Shown in pieces: positions 16,861 to 25,532 of a DNA stretch of 64,000 bases. Under the pieces are notes generated by a model. It worked only from the letters and a program-made list of their open reading frames with translations, made no database searches and was not told the DNA's origin. How positions within the stretch are numbered: position 1 is the stretch's first letter; each line of letters begins with the position of its first letter. Origin of the DNA: Brucellaceae bacterium (GTDB lineage: Bacteria > Pseudomonadota > Alphaproteobacteria > Rhizobiales > Rhizobiaceae); NCBI GenBank assembly GCA_020637755.1, contig JACKJW010000012.1:13328-77327 (forward strand). The letters are read 5' to 3'. A program made the translations under genes and the position numbers.

Positions 16861-17664
16861 CTAATCGGCGCGGATTTCAACCGTGCCGGAAACCCCGCGC
16901 GGCGGGCCGGAGAATGTGTAGTGAATGGTGCCCTTGCCATCCTTCGGACGGGCCAGCACGGGCAGCGCAATTTTTGTGGTTCCGCCATCGGCGGGCAGGG
17001 TCTCCGGGTCGCCGAAGGACCATCCGCCGCTTCCTGCGACGAACCATCGGACGAGCGCGTGATAGGCCGGGATGCGCCCTGTCAGCACAAGTGCATCCCC
17101 TTCGATGCGGGCGGCCTCGATGCGGCCGTGTTCCGCCGTCGCGCTCTCGGGCAGGGTATCGAATGCGTGGCCGGTCTCCGCCGCGCCCGATCCGTCATCG
17201 GTCTGCGTCTCCAGTTCCGCCTGTACGGGAATGCAGATTTCCTTGCACACGCCAAGAAAGGCGGAGACGCGCAGCACATCGGGGAATCCGCCGGGCGGAG
17301 GGGAGAGGGTGAGCGCCAGCGAAACCGGCGCGTCATAGCCGGCCCATGTCGAATAGGCATCCTTGAAGCGGCGCGGCAGCGGGAAGGAGATGTCCACCGC
17401 CTGACCGCCGGTCGCCGTCATCAGATTGACCAGGGGCGGAATGCCGGCATCACCCGGTTCGCGCCAATAGGTCTTCCAGCCGGGTTTCAAGTCAATCTGG
17501 AGCGCGCCCCGCAAACGGCCATCGGCCTGACGCGTATCCTCGGTCACCAGGCGCAGCCGCGCGCCCTCGAAATCCTGCCAGGGGCTTTGGCCTGCCTTTG
17601 CAGGTGGGGCGGCGGCAAGCAGCAGGAATGGGACAGACAGGAGGCGAGCAAGGCGGCTTTTCAT
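16861..17664 (-). CDS. Exported DsbD-alpha-domain-like protein (ScsB/DsbD N-terminal type)
   Basis: 267 residues. A signal peptide (MKSRLARLLSVPFLLLAAAP, then PAKAG) is followed by a domain like the periplasmic N-terminal region of DsbD/ScsB: LKPGWKTYWREPGDAGIPP, then FLGVCKEICIPVQAEL with the Cys-x3-Cys pair. The transmembrane and thioredoxin parts of a full DsbD are absent, so this is a stand-alone domain protein, probably in periplasmic thiol redox or cytochrome maturation. It lies upstream of the peroxiredoxin and divergent from yqgE. Confidence 0.82.
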   Translation of the reverse strand: MKSRLARLLSVPFLLLAAAPPAKAGQSPWQDFEGARLRLVTEDTRQADGRLRGALQIDLKPGWKTYWREPGDAGIPPLVNLMTATGGQAVDISFPLPRRFKDAYSTWAGYDAPVSLALTLSPPPGGFPDVLRVSAFLGVCKEICIPVQAELETQTDDGSGAAETGHAFDTLPESATAEHGRIEAARIEGDALVLTGRIPAYHALVRWFVAGSGGWSFGDPETLPADGGTTKIALPVLARPKDGKGTIHYTFSGPPRGVSGTVEIRAD

Positions 17665-17818
17665 GGCGCGACTTTCCTCCGCTTCGCGCCCTCTGGCAAG
17701 GCCGCCCCGTTACACGATCGCATCAGCACGCCGTGATTTTTGGGGGAGGTCAAGTCATGCCCCCTTCACACAAACCCCGATTGTCGTTTACGCTTGCCTT
17801 GTGGGAAGCGAGGTGACG

Positions 17819-18397
17819 ATGAGCGACCTGTGGCTTGACGGGCAATTCCTGATTGCCATGCCCGGCATGGAAGACAGCCGCTTTGAGCGGTCAGTCATCT
17901 ACATGTGCGCCCATTCCCAGGAAGGCGCGATGGGCATCATGTTGAACCGCAAGCAGGATCTGGTTTTCCCTGACCTGCTGGTTCAGCTTGGCCTGATCGA
18001 GGCAGAGGAAACCATCCGCCTGCCCGAACGCGCCCGCGCCATGAGCGTGCGCAATGGCGGCCCGGTGGAGCGCAGCCGCGGCTTCGTGCTCCATTCCGGC
18101 GACTACAATGCCGATTCCTCGCTGCATGTCGCTCCGGGCATCTCCCTGACCGCCACCGTGGACGTGCTGCGGGCGATTTCGCGCGGGGCCGGTCCGCAAC
18201 AGGCGGTCATGGCGCTCGGCTATGCGGGTTGGGCGCCGGGCCAGCTGGAAGCCGAGATTTCGGCCAATGGCTGGCTGACATCGGATGCCAGTGCCGACCT
18301 GATCTTCGAAGAAGATGTCGACCAGATCTACCTCCGGGCCCTGACCCGGCTTGGCATAGACCCCGCCATGCTGTCGGGTGAGGCCGGTCACGCCTGA
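17819..18397 (+). CDS. yqgE: YqgE/AlgH family protein (DUF179)
   Basis: 192 residues. It begins MSDLWLDGQFLIAMPGMEDS, then RFERSVIYMCAHSQEGAMGI, the N-terminal signature of the family; NGGPVERSRGFVLHS and ALGYAGWAPGQLEAEI are also typical. The function is not established despite the AlgH name. The frame is open to 17663, but the ATG at 17819 (or GTG at 17813) fits the family start. Just after the stop, CCTGAC and GTCAGG (within 18400-18440) form a weak inverted repeat between this gene and the convergent GGDEF/EAL gene. Confidence 0.93.
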   Translation: MSDLWLDGQFLIAMPGMEDSRFERSVIYMCAHSQEGAMGIMLNRKQDLVFPDLLVQLGLIEAEETIRLPERARAMSVRNGGPVERSRGFVLHSGDYNADSSLHVAPGISLTATVDVLRAISRGAGPQQAVMALGYAGWAPGQLEAEISANGWLTSDASADLIFEEDVDQIYLRALTRLGIDPAMLSGEAGHA

Positions 18398-18431
18398 CCG
18401 TGCCTGACGGGCCCGTTGCCGTGGTCTCGTG

Positions 18432-21323
18432 TCAGGACGCGGCGGCGAGCGGGTTCTGTTCCTTGAGCACCATCAGCGCCTGCGCCCCGCTCATCGGTTC
18501 GCCGAACATGTAACTCTGCACATATTCACAACCCGCGACGGCAAGCTGCTCCGCGCTCGCCTCGTCGGCGACGCCCTCGGCCACGACTTTCAGCCCGAGA
18601 TCGCGCGCCATGTTGATGAGCGAGCGCAGCAGCACGAGGCGTTGCGGTGCGTCGCTGTCGAGGAACGAACGGTCGATCTTCATCGTGTCGAAGGGGAAGC
18701 GCGTCAGGTAGGACAGCGAGGAATAACCGGTGCCGAAATCGTCCAGAGACAGGCCGATGCCGGTTTCCTTCAGCCGCTGGAGCACCGAAGCCGCTTGCTC
18801 CGGATTGCTCATGACAAGCGATTCGGTCAGTTCCAGACGGAAATTTTCAGGCGGAAGGCTGGCGCGCGACAGCACCGAGCGTACATCGGCCACGAGGTCC
18901 TGGCGCATCAGCTGGCGGCTTGACAGGTTGACCGAGACGAAGAGATCGTCCTTGGCAACAAGCTTCATCCATTCCTTCAGGTCAATTGCCGCCGTCTGCA
19001 TGGCGTAGAGGCCGATCTGAACGATCAGGCCGGAATTTTCCGCAATCGGGATGAAGTCGGACGGCGGGATCACGCCGCGCCGCGGATGAACCCAGCGCAC
19101 CAGTGCTTCGAAGCCGGCGATGGACCCGTCCGACAGGCTGACGATCGGCTGGTAGGCGAGCGACAATTCCCAATTGTCGACCGCGCGGCGCAGGTCCGCC
19201 TCCAGTTGCAGCTTGTCGGTGCCGAGCGAACGGAAGGCCGGGCGGAACGGTTCAATGCGGTCGCCCCCGAAACGCTTGGCCTGATGCAGGGCCAACTCGG
19301 CATCCTTCATCAGTTCAGATGCGCTCGTCTGGTTGTTGTTCCAGGTGCACAGGCCCATCGAGGCCGTCAGCACGATCTCGCGCTTGTTGAAGGTGATCGG
19401 GCCGCTGATCGCCTTGCGCATGGCATCCGCGAAGGCGGCGATGCGCACCGGGTCCTGCTCGGACAGCAGCGACAGGGCAAACTGGTCGCCGGAAAAGCGC
19501 GAAAGGCTGTCATGGGGTTTGAGCAGGCGCGACAGGCGGCGCGAAATCGTCAGCAGGATCGTGTCGCCGGCCGAAATGCCGAGGCTCTCGTTGACCTGCT
19601 TGAACCGGTCGATGTCGATGACGAAGATGGTCGGCTTCACCTTCTCGCCGGAACGCGCAATGGCAATGACGCCGTCGAGCCGGTTGATGAAGAGTTCCCG
19701 GGTCGGCAGGCCGGTCAGGTTGTCGTGCACCGCATCGTGCAGCAGGCGCTCTTCCGCCTTTTTCTGTTCGGTCACATCGGCCAGCGTGCCGACGCAGCGG
19801 ATCACTTCGCCATCGGTGCCGATCACCGGCCGTGCGCGCAGCGTGAACCACTGGTAATGCCCGTCTGCACCGCGCAGGCGGAACGACTGGTTGATCTTGC
19901 CGCGCCGGTGCTCCAGCACCACGTCGAGCGTCGTGCGGAAATGGTCGCGGTCTTCCGGATGCAGCACGGGCAACCAGTTGCGCGCAGGTCCGCGCAAGGT
20001 GCTCGTTGCCAGGCCGAGCTGGCGGCAGACGTCCGGACGCGTCACCACGCGGTCGCGCGAAACGTCCCAGTCGAACACGATGTCGCCCGAACCGCTGATC
20101 GCCAGCGATTGGCGTTCCATGTCGGAAAACAGGCCCTGCTGGAGCACGCCGCCCGAAAAGGCATGCTGGATGACCGTGAAGCCGATCAGGAGAACGATCA
20201 GCACCAGCCCGCCGCCAAGCGCTGGCTGGATGATGTCGTTCTGCATCATGCCGGTGACGGTGAGCCAGCCGCCAAAGATCCATACCAGCGTCAGGATCCA
20301 GCTCGGGATCAGCATGATCGCCCGGTCGTAGGCCTTGAACGAGAGGAAGATGATCAGCCCGAGTCCGATCGCGGCCGTGAGCGCAAAGGAGATGCGGGCC
20401 AGCCCGGAAGCAAGCGGCGGATCAAAGATAGCCACGCCCGCCAGCCCCAGCAGCAGCAGCACCCACAGCACCGCACCATAGGAGAAGTTGGTGTGCCAGC
20501 GGTTGAGGTTCAGATAGGCAAACAGGAAGATCACCAGCGTGACGGCCAGCGAGACCTCCGACCCGGCCCGCCAGATCTGCTCGCTGCCGGGCGAAATCTC
20601 GATCACCCGGTTGAGGAAGCCGAAGTCGATCGAGATATAGGCCAGCATCGCCCAGGCGAGCGCCGCGGTGGCGGGAAACAGCGACGTACCCTTCACCACG
20701 AAGAGAATCGTCAGGAACAGCGCCAGCAGGCCTGCAATACCGATGACGATGCCGCGGAACAGCGTGAAGGAGTTGATCGTGTCCTTGTAGGCTTCCGGCT
20801 CCCACAGATAGACCTGCGGCAGGCGCGGGGAGGCGAGTTCGGCCACGAAGGTGACGACGGCGCCAGGGTTCAGCGTCAGCAGGAACACGTCGGCATCGCC
20901 CGACGCCTGCCGGTCGAGCGCAAAGCCTTCCGACGGCGTGATGTTGACGATGCGTGCCGAACCGAGGTCGGGCCAGACAAGGCCGGAACCGGCAAGGCGG
21001 AAATGCGGGGCGACGATCAGCCGGTCAAGCTGCTGGTCGGTCGGGTTGGCCAGCGCGAACACAGCCCAGTCGCCGTCCTCGCTGCCTTGCAGTGCCTCCA
21101 CCTCGATACGCCGCACGATGCCGTCGGCACCGGGCGCGGTGGAAATCTGGAAGGTCTTGCCCTTGCCGCGATGGATCTCGACCGCGCGCGACAGGTCCAG
21201 CGCCACATCCTCACGGCTGATCTTGATGGTCTCGAAGGCTTGCGCCGGCACAAGCGTCACGAGCCAGAAGGCCAGCATGAGAATGCCGCCCGTCAAAGCA
21301 AGGATGCCGCCTGTCCGTTTCAC
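18432..21323 (-). CDS. Membrane GGDEF/EAL protein with degenerate GGDEF, predicted c-di-GMP phosphodiesterase
   Basis: 963 residues from a GTG directly after the GNAT stop. Order: a signal-like helix (about 5-29), a periplasmic domain (30-180), seven hydrophobic segments (about 185-390, 7TMR-DISM-like), a PAS/PAC domain (about 405-525), GGDEF (530-690) and EAL (about 700-955). The GGDEF signature is SGDQF at 611-615, so cyclase activity is unlikely. The EAL domain looks active: E739 in EALVRW, then SVNLSSRQL, LELTES, LDDFGTGYSS, KIDRSF, AEGV and EYVQSY. It probably degrades c-di-GMP in response to a periplasmic or membrane signal, with the degenerate GGDEF domain as a regulatory module. Confidence 0.92.
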   Translation of the reverse strand: MKRTGGILALTGGILMLAFWLVTLVPAQAFETIKISREDVALDLSRAVEIHRGKGKTFQISTAPGADGIVRRIEVEALQGSEDGDWAVFALANPTDQQLDRLIVAPHFRLAGSGLVWPDLGSARIVNITPSEGFALDRQASGDADVFLLTLNPGAVVTFVAELASPRLPQVYLWEPEAYKDTINSFTLFRGIVIGIAGLLALFLTILFVVKGTSLFPATAALAWAMLAYISIDFGFLNRVIEISPGSEQIWRAGSEVSLAVTLVIFLFAYLNLNRWHTNFSYGAVLWVLLLLGLAGVAIFDPPLASGLARISFALTAAIGLGLIIFLSFKAYDRAIMLIPSWILTLVWIFGGWLTVTGMMQNDIIQPALGGGLVLIVLLIGFTVIQHAFSGGVLQQGLFSDMERQSLAISGSGDIVFDWDVSRDRVVTRPDVCRQLGLATSTLRGPARNWLPVLHPEDRDHFRTTLDVVLEHRRGKINQSFRLRGADGHYQWFTLRARPVIGTDGEVIRCVGTLADVTEQKKAEERLLHDAVHDNLTGLPTRELFINRLDGVIAIARSGEKVKPTIFVIDIDRFKQVNESLGISAGDTILLTISRRLSRLLKPHDSLSRFSGDQFALSLLSEQDPVRIAAFADAMRKAISGPITFNKREIVLTASMGLCTWNNNQTSASELMKDAELALHQAKRFGGDRIEPFRPAFRSLGTDKLQLEADLRRAVDNWELSLAYQPIVSLSDGSIAGFEALVRWVHPRRGVIPPSDFIPIAENSGLIVQIGLYAMQTAAIDLKEWMKLVAKDDLFVSVNLSSRQLMRQDLVADVRSVLSRASLPPENFRLELTESLVMSNPEQAASVLQRLKETGIGLSLDDFGTGYSSLSYLTRFPFDTMKIDRSFLDSDAPQRLVLLRSLINMARDLGLKVVAEGVADEASAEQLAVAGCEYVQSYMFGEPMSGAQALMVLKEQNPLAAAS

Positions 21324-21923
21324 TTACGCCTGGTTCCCGTTACCCTGATGCGTTCCCCTGATCCTTGCGTAGAGATAGTGGTCCTGCCACCGCCCCCCGA
21401 TCTTCAGATAGGATCGCATCAACCCTTCGCGCTCAAATCCGGCTTTTTCAAGCAACCGCATCGACCGCGTGTTTCCGGGGATACAGGCCGCTTCAAGCCG
21501 GTGCAAGCCGAGTGTTGAAAAGGCATGGGGAACAATCAGCTCCAGCGCCTCGGCCATCAGGCCCTTCCCGGCATGCTCGGCACCCATCCAGTAGCCGATC
21601 TGGCCGTTCTGGGCGACGCCGCGGCGGATGTTGCCAAGCGCGATACCTCCGGCCAGGGTCCCGTCTTCCAGGAACAGGAACCAGGCCTGCCCGGAGCCCA
21701 GCGATGCCTCGCGCTGGTAGCGCCGCATCCGCTCGCGCCAGGCCGCGGCGGTGAACTCGTCATCGGGCCATTTCGGCTCCCACGGCTGGAGAAATGCGCG
21801 GCTGGCCTTGCGCAGTGCCCGCCATTGGCCATGGTCGGAGGCATGCGGCGGGCGAAGCAGGATGCGGGCGGACTGGAGCTCGTTGGCTGCCGGCTCGCGG
21901 CGAAGGAGCGGGAACAGCGCCAA
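21324..21923 (-). CDS. GNAT N-acetyltransferase, RimJ/RimL type
   Basis: 199 residues if started at the TTG at 21923. The motif QIGYWMGAEHAGKGLMAEAL is the acetyl-CoA-binding motif A region, and LHRLEAACIPGNTRSMRLLEKAGFE is split between motif A and B as in RimJ/RimL enzymes, which acetylate protein N-termini. The frame is open to 22019, but any start above 21939 would overlap the M16 peptidase. No ATG exists in the plausible start region, so the exact start is uncertain. The stop abuts the GTG of the GGDEF/EAL gene. Confidence 0.86.
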   Translation of the reverse strand: MALFPLLRREPAANELQSARILLRPPHASDHGQWRALRKASRAFLQPWEPKWPDDEFTAAAWRERMRRYQREASLGSGQAWFLFLEDGTLAGGIALGNIRRGVAQNGQIGYWMGAEHAGKGLMAEALELIVPHAFSTLGLHRLEAACIPGNTRSMRLLEKAGFEREGLMRSYLKIGGRWQDHYLYARIRGTHQGNGNQA

Positions 21924-21939
21924 GGCCGCCGCCCGCCCG

Positions 21940-23235
21940 TCAGACGGCCAGACGCTGGCGCTCGGCACCCTTGGGGCCAAGCTCGTCAACAATGGTATTG
22001 TGGTGCGGCAGGCCGTCAATCGGGCCGATGGCCGTCACGGTCGGCGTGCTGCCGGTGAAGAGCCGCCGGGCAAGGTCCGTCAGCCGCTCCGTGGTGATCT
22101 TGGACAGCCGGTCCATCAACTCGTCATTGGTGACCGGACGGCCAAACAGCAGCATCTGGCGGGCGATCTGGCTGGCGCGGCTGGTCGGGCTTTCATGGCT
22201 CATCAGCAGGGCGGCGCGATATTGGGCACGCGCACGGTCCAGTTCCTCCTGCGTGATGCTGTCGCCGGCCTTGCGCAATTCGTCGAGGATGACCGGCACC
22301 AGCTCGGCCACGTCATCCTTGCCGGTGGCGGCATGGACGCCGAAGACGCCGGTATCGGAAAAGCCCCAGTGGAAGGCATAGATCGAATAGCAAAGGCCGC
22401 GCTTCTCGCGCACTTCCTGGAAGAGGCGCGACGACATGCCGCCGCCCAGGATCGAAGACAGGATCTGCGAGGCGTAGAAGTCGCGCACATGGTAGGCGCG
22501 GCCCTCGAAGCCAAGCAGGATCTGGGCGTCCATCAGGTCCCGGCTTTCGCGGAAATCCCCGCCGACATAATGCGCGTAGGGCGGGAAGGGCGCCGTCGCC
22601 TTGGCCCTGAAGCTTCCGAACGCCTTTTCGGCCTGCCGCAGGAAGCTCTCGTGATCAACCGCACCGGCTGCCACAAGGATCATGCGGTCGGCTCCATACT
22701 GGCGTTCCATGTAAGAGCGCAGCTGATCGGAGGTGAAACCCTCCACCGTCTCCGGCGTGCCAAGGATCGACCGGCCGATGGTCTGGTGGCGGAACGCGGT
22801 TTCGGTGAAACGGTCGAAGACAATGTCGTCGGGCGTGTCGAAGGCCGCGCCGATCTCCTGCAGGATCACATGCTGTTCGCGCCTCAGCTCATCCTCGTCA
22901 AAGCGCGAATCCGTCAGGATGTCGGCCAGAAGTTCGATGGCGAGCGGAACATGGTCCTTCAGCACGCGCGCATAAAAGGACGTGGTCTCGACGCTCGTCG
23001 CCGCATTGATCTCGCCGCCCACATCCTCGATGTCGGTCGCGATCTTGCGCGCTGTCCGGCTTCCCGTGCCCTTGAAGGCCATGTGTTCGAGCAGGTGGGC
23101 GATGCCGTGCTCGTCATCCCGCTCGTTGCGCGATCCCGATTTCACCCACACCCCGAGCGTGACGCTTTCCAGATGGGCGATCGTTTCGGTGGCAACGACA
23201 AGGCCGTTCGACAGACGGCTGACCTCTACGCCCAT
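21940..23235 (-). CDS. M16 family zinc peptidase (processing-peptidase-like)
   Basis: 431 residues. The inverted zinc motif HLLEH (H47, E50, H51) is followed 76 residues later by E127, the exact HxxEH-x76-E spacing of active M16 peptidases. R/Y substrate-binding segment: REKRGLCYSIYAFHWGF. It resembles the beta subunit of mitochondrial processing peptidase and alphaproteobacterial homologues. It starts 3 bases after thrC, the conserved thrC-M16-GNAT order of Rhizobiales. Confidence 0.94.
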   Translation of the reverse strand: MGVEVSRLSNGLVVATETIAHLESVTLGVWVKSGSRNERDDEHGIAHLLEHMAFKGTGSRTARKIATDIEDVGGEINAATSVETTSFYARVLKDHVPLAIELLADILTDSRFDEDELRREQHVILQEIGAAFDTPDDIVFDRFTETAFRHQTIGRSILGTPETVEGFTSDQLRSYMERQYGADRMILVAAGAVDHESFLRQAEKAFGSFRAKATAPFPPYAHYVGGDFRESRDLMDAQILLGFEGRAYHVRDFYASQILSSILGGGMSSRLFQEVREKRGLCYSIYAFHWGFSDTGVFGVHAATGKDDVAELVPVILDELRKAGDSITQEELDRARAQYRAALLMSHESPTSRASQIARQMLLFGRPVTNDELMDRLSKITTERLTDLARRLFTGSTPTVTAIGPIDGLPHHNTIVDELGPKGAERQRLAV

Positions 23236-23238
23236 GCT

Positions 23239-24654
23239 TCATTCTCTCCCCGTGCGGGCCGCTCTTGTGTGCCGGCTCACATGATCTTCCAACATTTTTT
23301 CGTCCGAGGGAAGGACAGTGAAGCGTTCCTGCCGCTCCATCAGGTCCGAAAGCCAAGCAGGCAGGGCGGGTGCCACGCCGCATGCCTGCTCGACGGCGGC
23401 GGGGAATTTGGCAGGGTGCGCGGTGGAGAGCACGATCATCGGCGTAACAGACGGGTCCTGTTCGCGCGCCACCTTCACGGCGGTCGCCGTGTGCGGGTCG
23501 ATCAGATAACCGCTGTCCTTCAACATGGCATTGATGGTGGCCGCCGTATCGGCCTCCACGGAGCGTCCCGCACCAAAGCCGCTGCGGATTTCGGCGAGCG
23601 CTGCCTCTTCAATCGCGAAGGCGCCGGACTGTTTCAGGCTGTCCATCTGGCGCCGCACCGTCGCCGCGTCACGTCCCGAGGCCTCGAACAGCAGGCGCTC
23701 GAAGTTGGAAGAAATCTGGATGTCCATGGAGGGCGAGGTGGTGGCCTTCACGCCGCGCATCTCGTAGGTGCCGGTCTCCAGCGTGCGCGCCAGGATGTCG
23801 TTGTCATTGGTGGCGATCACCAGCCGTTCGATGGGCAAGCCCATGCGCCGGGCCGCGTATCCGGCAAAAATGTCGCCGAAATTGCCGGTCGGTACGGTGA
23901 AGGAAACCGGCCGGTCCGGTGCGCCGAGCGACAGGGCAGACGAGAAATAATAGACGATCTGCGCCATGATGCGCGCCCAGTTGATCGAATTGACGCCTGA
24001 CAGCGCCATGGAATCGCGAAAGGCGTGGTTGTTGAACATCGCCTTCACATGGTTCTGGCAATCGTCGAAGTTGCCCTTGATGGCGAGCGCATGCACGTTG
24101 GACGCCTTGTGGGTCGTCATCTGGCGCTGCTGGACGGGCGACACGCGCCCCTCGGGAAACAGGATGAAGATGTCGGTGCGCTCGCGGCCGGCAAAGGCGT
24201 CGATGGCCGCCCCGCCGGTGTCGCCGGAGGTCGCGCCCACAATGGTGGCGCGCTGGCCGCGTTCAGCCAGCACATGATCCATCAAACGGGCGAGCAATTG
24301 CATCGCCACGTCCTTGAAGGCCAGCGTCGGGCCGTGGAAGAGTTCCAGCACGAATTCGTTGGCACCGGTCTGCACCAGCGGGCAGACGGCTGGATGCCGG
24401 AAAGTGGCATAGGCCTCGTGCACGATCCGCTCGAAATCATTGCGGCCGATCTCGCCCTCCACGAAAGGCCAGAGCACACGGATGGCAAGTTCGGCATAGG
24501 GCAGGCCGCGCAGCGCGCGGATGTCATCGGCGGACAGCACCGGCCACTCTGCCGGAACATACAGGCCGCCGTCGCGGGCCAGGCCTGCCAGCAGGGCATC
24601 GCAGAATTTCAGCGTCGGGGCCTCGCCCCGCGTGCTCACATAGTCCATCGTCAC
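23239..24654 (-). CDS. thrC: Threonine synthase
   Basis: 471 residues, the length of the long type II threonine synthases. It begins MDYVSTRG (after MT), with the PLP-lysine in TLAFKDVAMQLLARL and the phosphate-binding loop GATSGDTGGAAIDAF. VPTGNFGDIFAGYAARRMGL is also characteristic. It converts O-phosphohomoserine to threonine, the product of ThrB (13760-14728). It is the first gene of the minus-strand run thrC-M16-GNAT-GGDEF/EAL. Confidence 0.96.
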   Translation of the reverse strand: MTMDYVSTRGEAPTLKFCDALLAGLARDGGLYVPAEWPVLSADDIRALRGLPYAELAIRVLWPFVEGEIGRNDFERIVHEAYATFRHPAVCPLVQTGANEFVLELFHGPTLAFKDVAMQLLARLMDHVLAERGQRATIVGATSGDTGGAAIDAFAGRERTDIFILFPEGRVSPVQQRQMTTHKASNVHALAIKGNFDDCQNHVKAMFNNHAFRDSMALSGVNSINWARIMAQIVYYFSSALSLGAPDRPVSFTVPTGNFGDIFAGYAARRMGLPIERLVIATNDNDILARTLETGTYEMRGVKATTSPSMDIQISSNFERLLFEASGRDAATVRRQMDSLKQSGAFAIEEAALAEIRSGFGAGRSVEADTAATINAMLKDSGYLIDPHTATAVKVAREQDPSVTPMIVLSTAHPAKFPAAVEQACGVAPALPAWLSDLMERQERFTVLPSDEKMLEDHVSRHTRAARTGRE

Positions 24655-24790
24655 GGTGCCGGTTCCTCGTGCCTGCTGCGTCCGGGCAAGATTTTTTCAT
24701 GCGGCAGCGCGCCCTGTCGCATTTTCACCGCGGCGCTGGTATAGAACAGCTTCTTTGCCACATGGAAGTGCAGTTGAGGGTTCCGCGCGC

Positions 24791-25345
24791 ATGAATGGAC
24801 GTTTTTTCACCGCCCTGGCGGCGCTGGGCATGGCGTTGGCCGTTGCCGGGTGCCAGTCGAGCGACACCGGCAATGTGCTCAATATCGGCAAGAAGACGGA
24901 ACCGGTGCCCGATACGCGCATCACGCAGGACGAGCTTCTGGCCGAATGCCCGAAGGTGACGCTGCGCGAGGGAACGGCCTATTTCACGCAATACGCCAAG
25001 GGCCACAAGGACGAGAAGGACCAGGTGGTCTATCAGGCCTCCATCACCGACGTGACGCGCTCCTGCCGGTATGATGGCGACATGATGACCATGACGGTCG
25101 CCGTTGCCGGCCGTGTCGTGCTGGGTGCGAAGGGTGCTCCCGGCGCCATCACCATGCCGATCCGCGTGGCGGCTGCGCAAACCGGGCAGGTGCTTTATTC
25201 CAAGCTGCACCAGCACACGGTGCAGGTGGGCGCGGGCGCCACCCAGTTCATCTTCACGGATTCAGAAGTGACCTTCCCGAAACAGCCGCCGCGCAGCGTC
25301 ATCGTCTTCGCGGGATACGATGAAGGCCCTTACAATACCAAGTAA
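24791..25345 (+). CDS. Predicted lipoprotein of unknown function
   Basis: 184 residues. Lipoprotein signal peptide with lipobox LAVAGC (Cys21), so it should be attached to a membrane facing the periplasm. The mature part has two further Cys (AECPKV, TRSCRYD), which may form a disulfide, and beta-rich sequence such as MTMTVAVAGRVVLGAKG. I do not recognise a domain with confidence; similar small lipoproteins are widespread in Rhizobiales. It is divergent from thrC. The frame is open to 24656 but the ATG at 24791 begins the signal peptide. Confidence 0.85.
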   Translation: MNGRFFTALAALGMALAVAGCQSSDTGNVLNIGKKTEPVPDTRITQDELLAECPKVTLREGTAYFTQYAKGHKDEKDQVVYQASITDVTRSCRYDGDMMTMTVAVAGRVVLGAKGAPGAITMPIRVAAAQTGQVLYSKLHQHTVQVGAGATQFIFTDSEVTFPKQPPRSVIVFAGYDEGPYNTK

Positions 25346-25532
25346 GGATGCATCGCGGCCGCCGGGACAGGGCGTCCGCACCCCCGGCCCGGGTTGCTCC
25401 GGCCCGCCGTTCCGTCTCCCGCAAAGCTGAAGGAAAGCCCAACGTGCCCTTCACCTGCGGTTCAGCCAGCCGCAGCTATCTCCTGACCATGGGTTCGGGC
25501 ACAGGCGCCGGAACCGATTCCAGGAGGGTATC

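Noticed and set aside
19086..21518. An 810-codon plus-strand frame across the GGDEF/EAL gene.
   Set aside because: It is antisense to a gene with complete PAS, GGDEF and EAL motifs, and its translation has no recognisable motifs.
21751..24000. A 749-codon plus-strand frame across the M16 peptidase and thrC.
   Set aside because: It is antisense to two well-supported enzymes and has no conserved motif.
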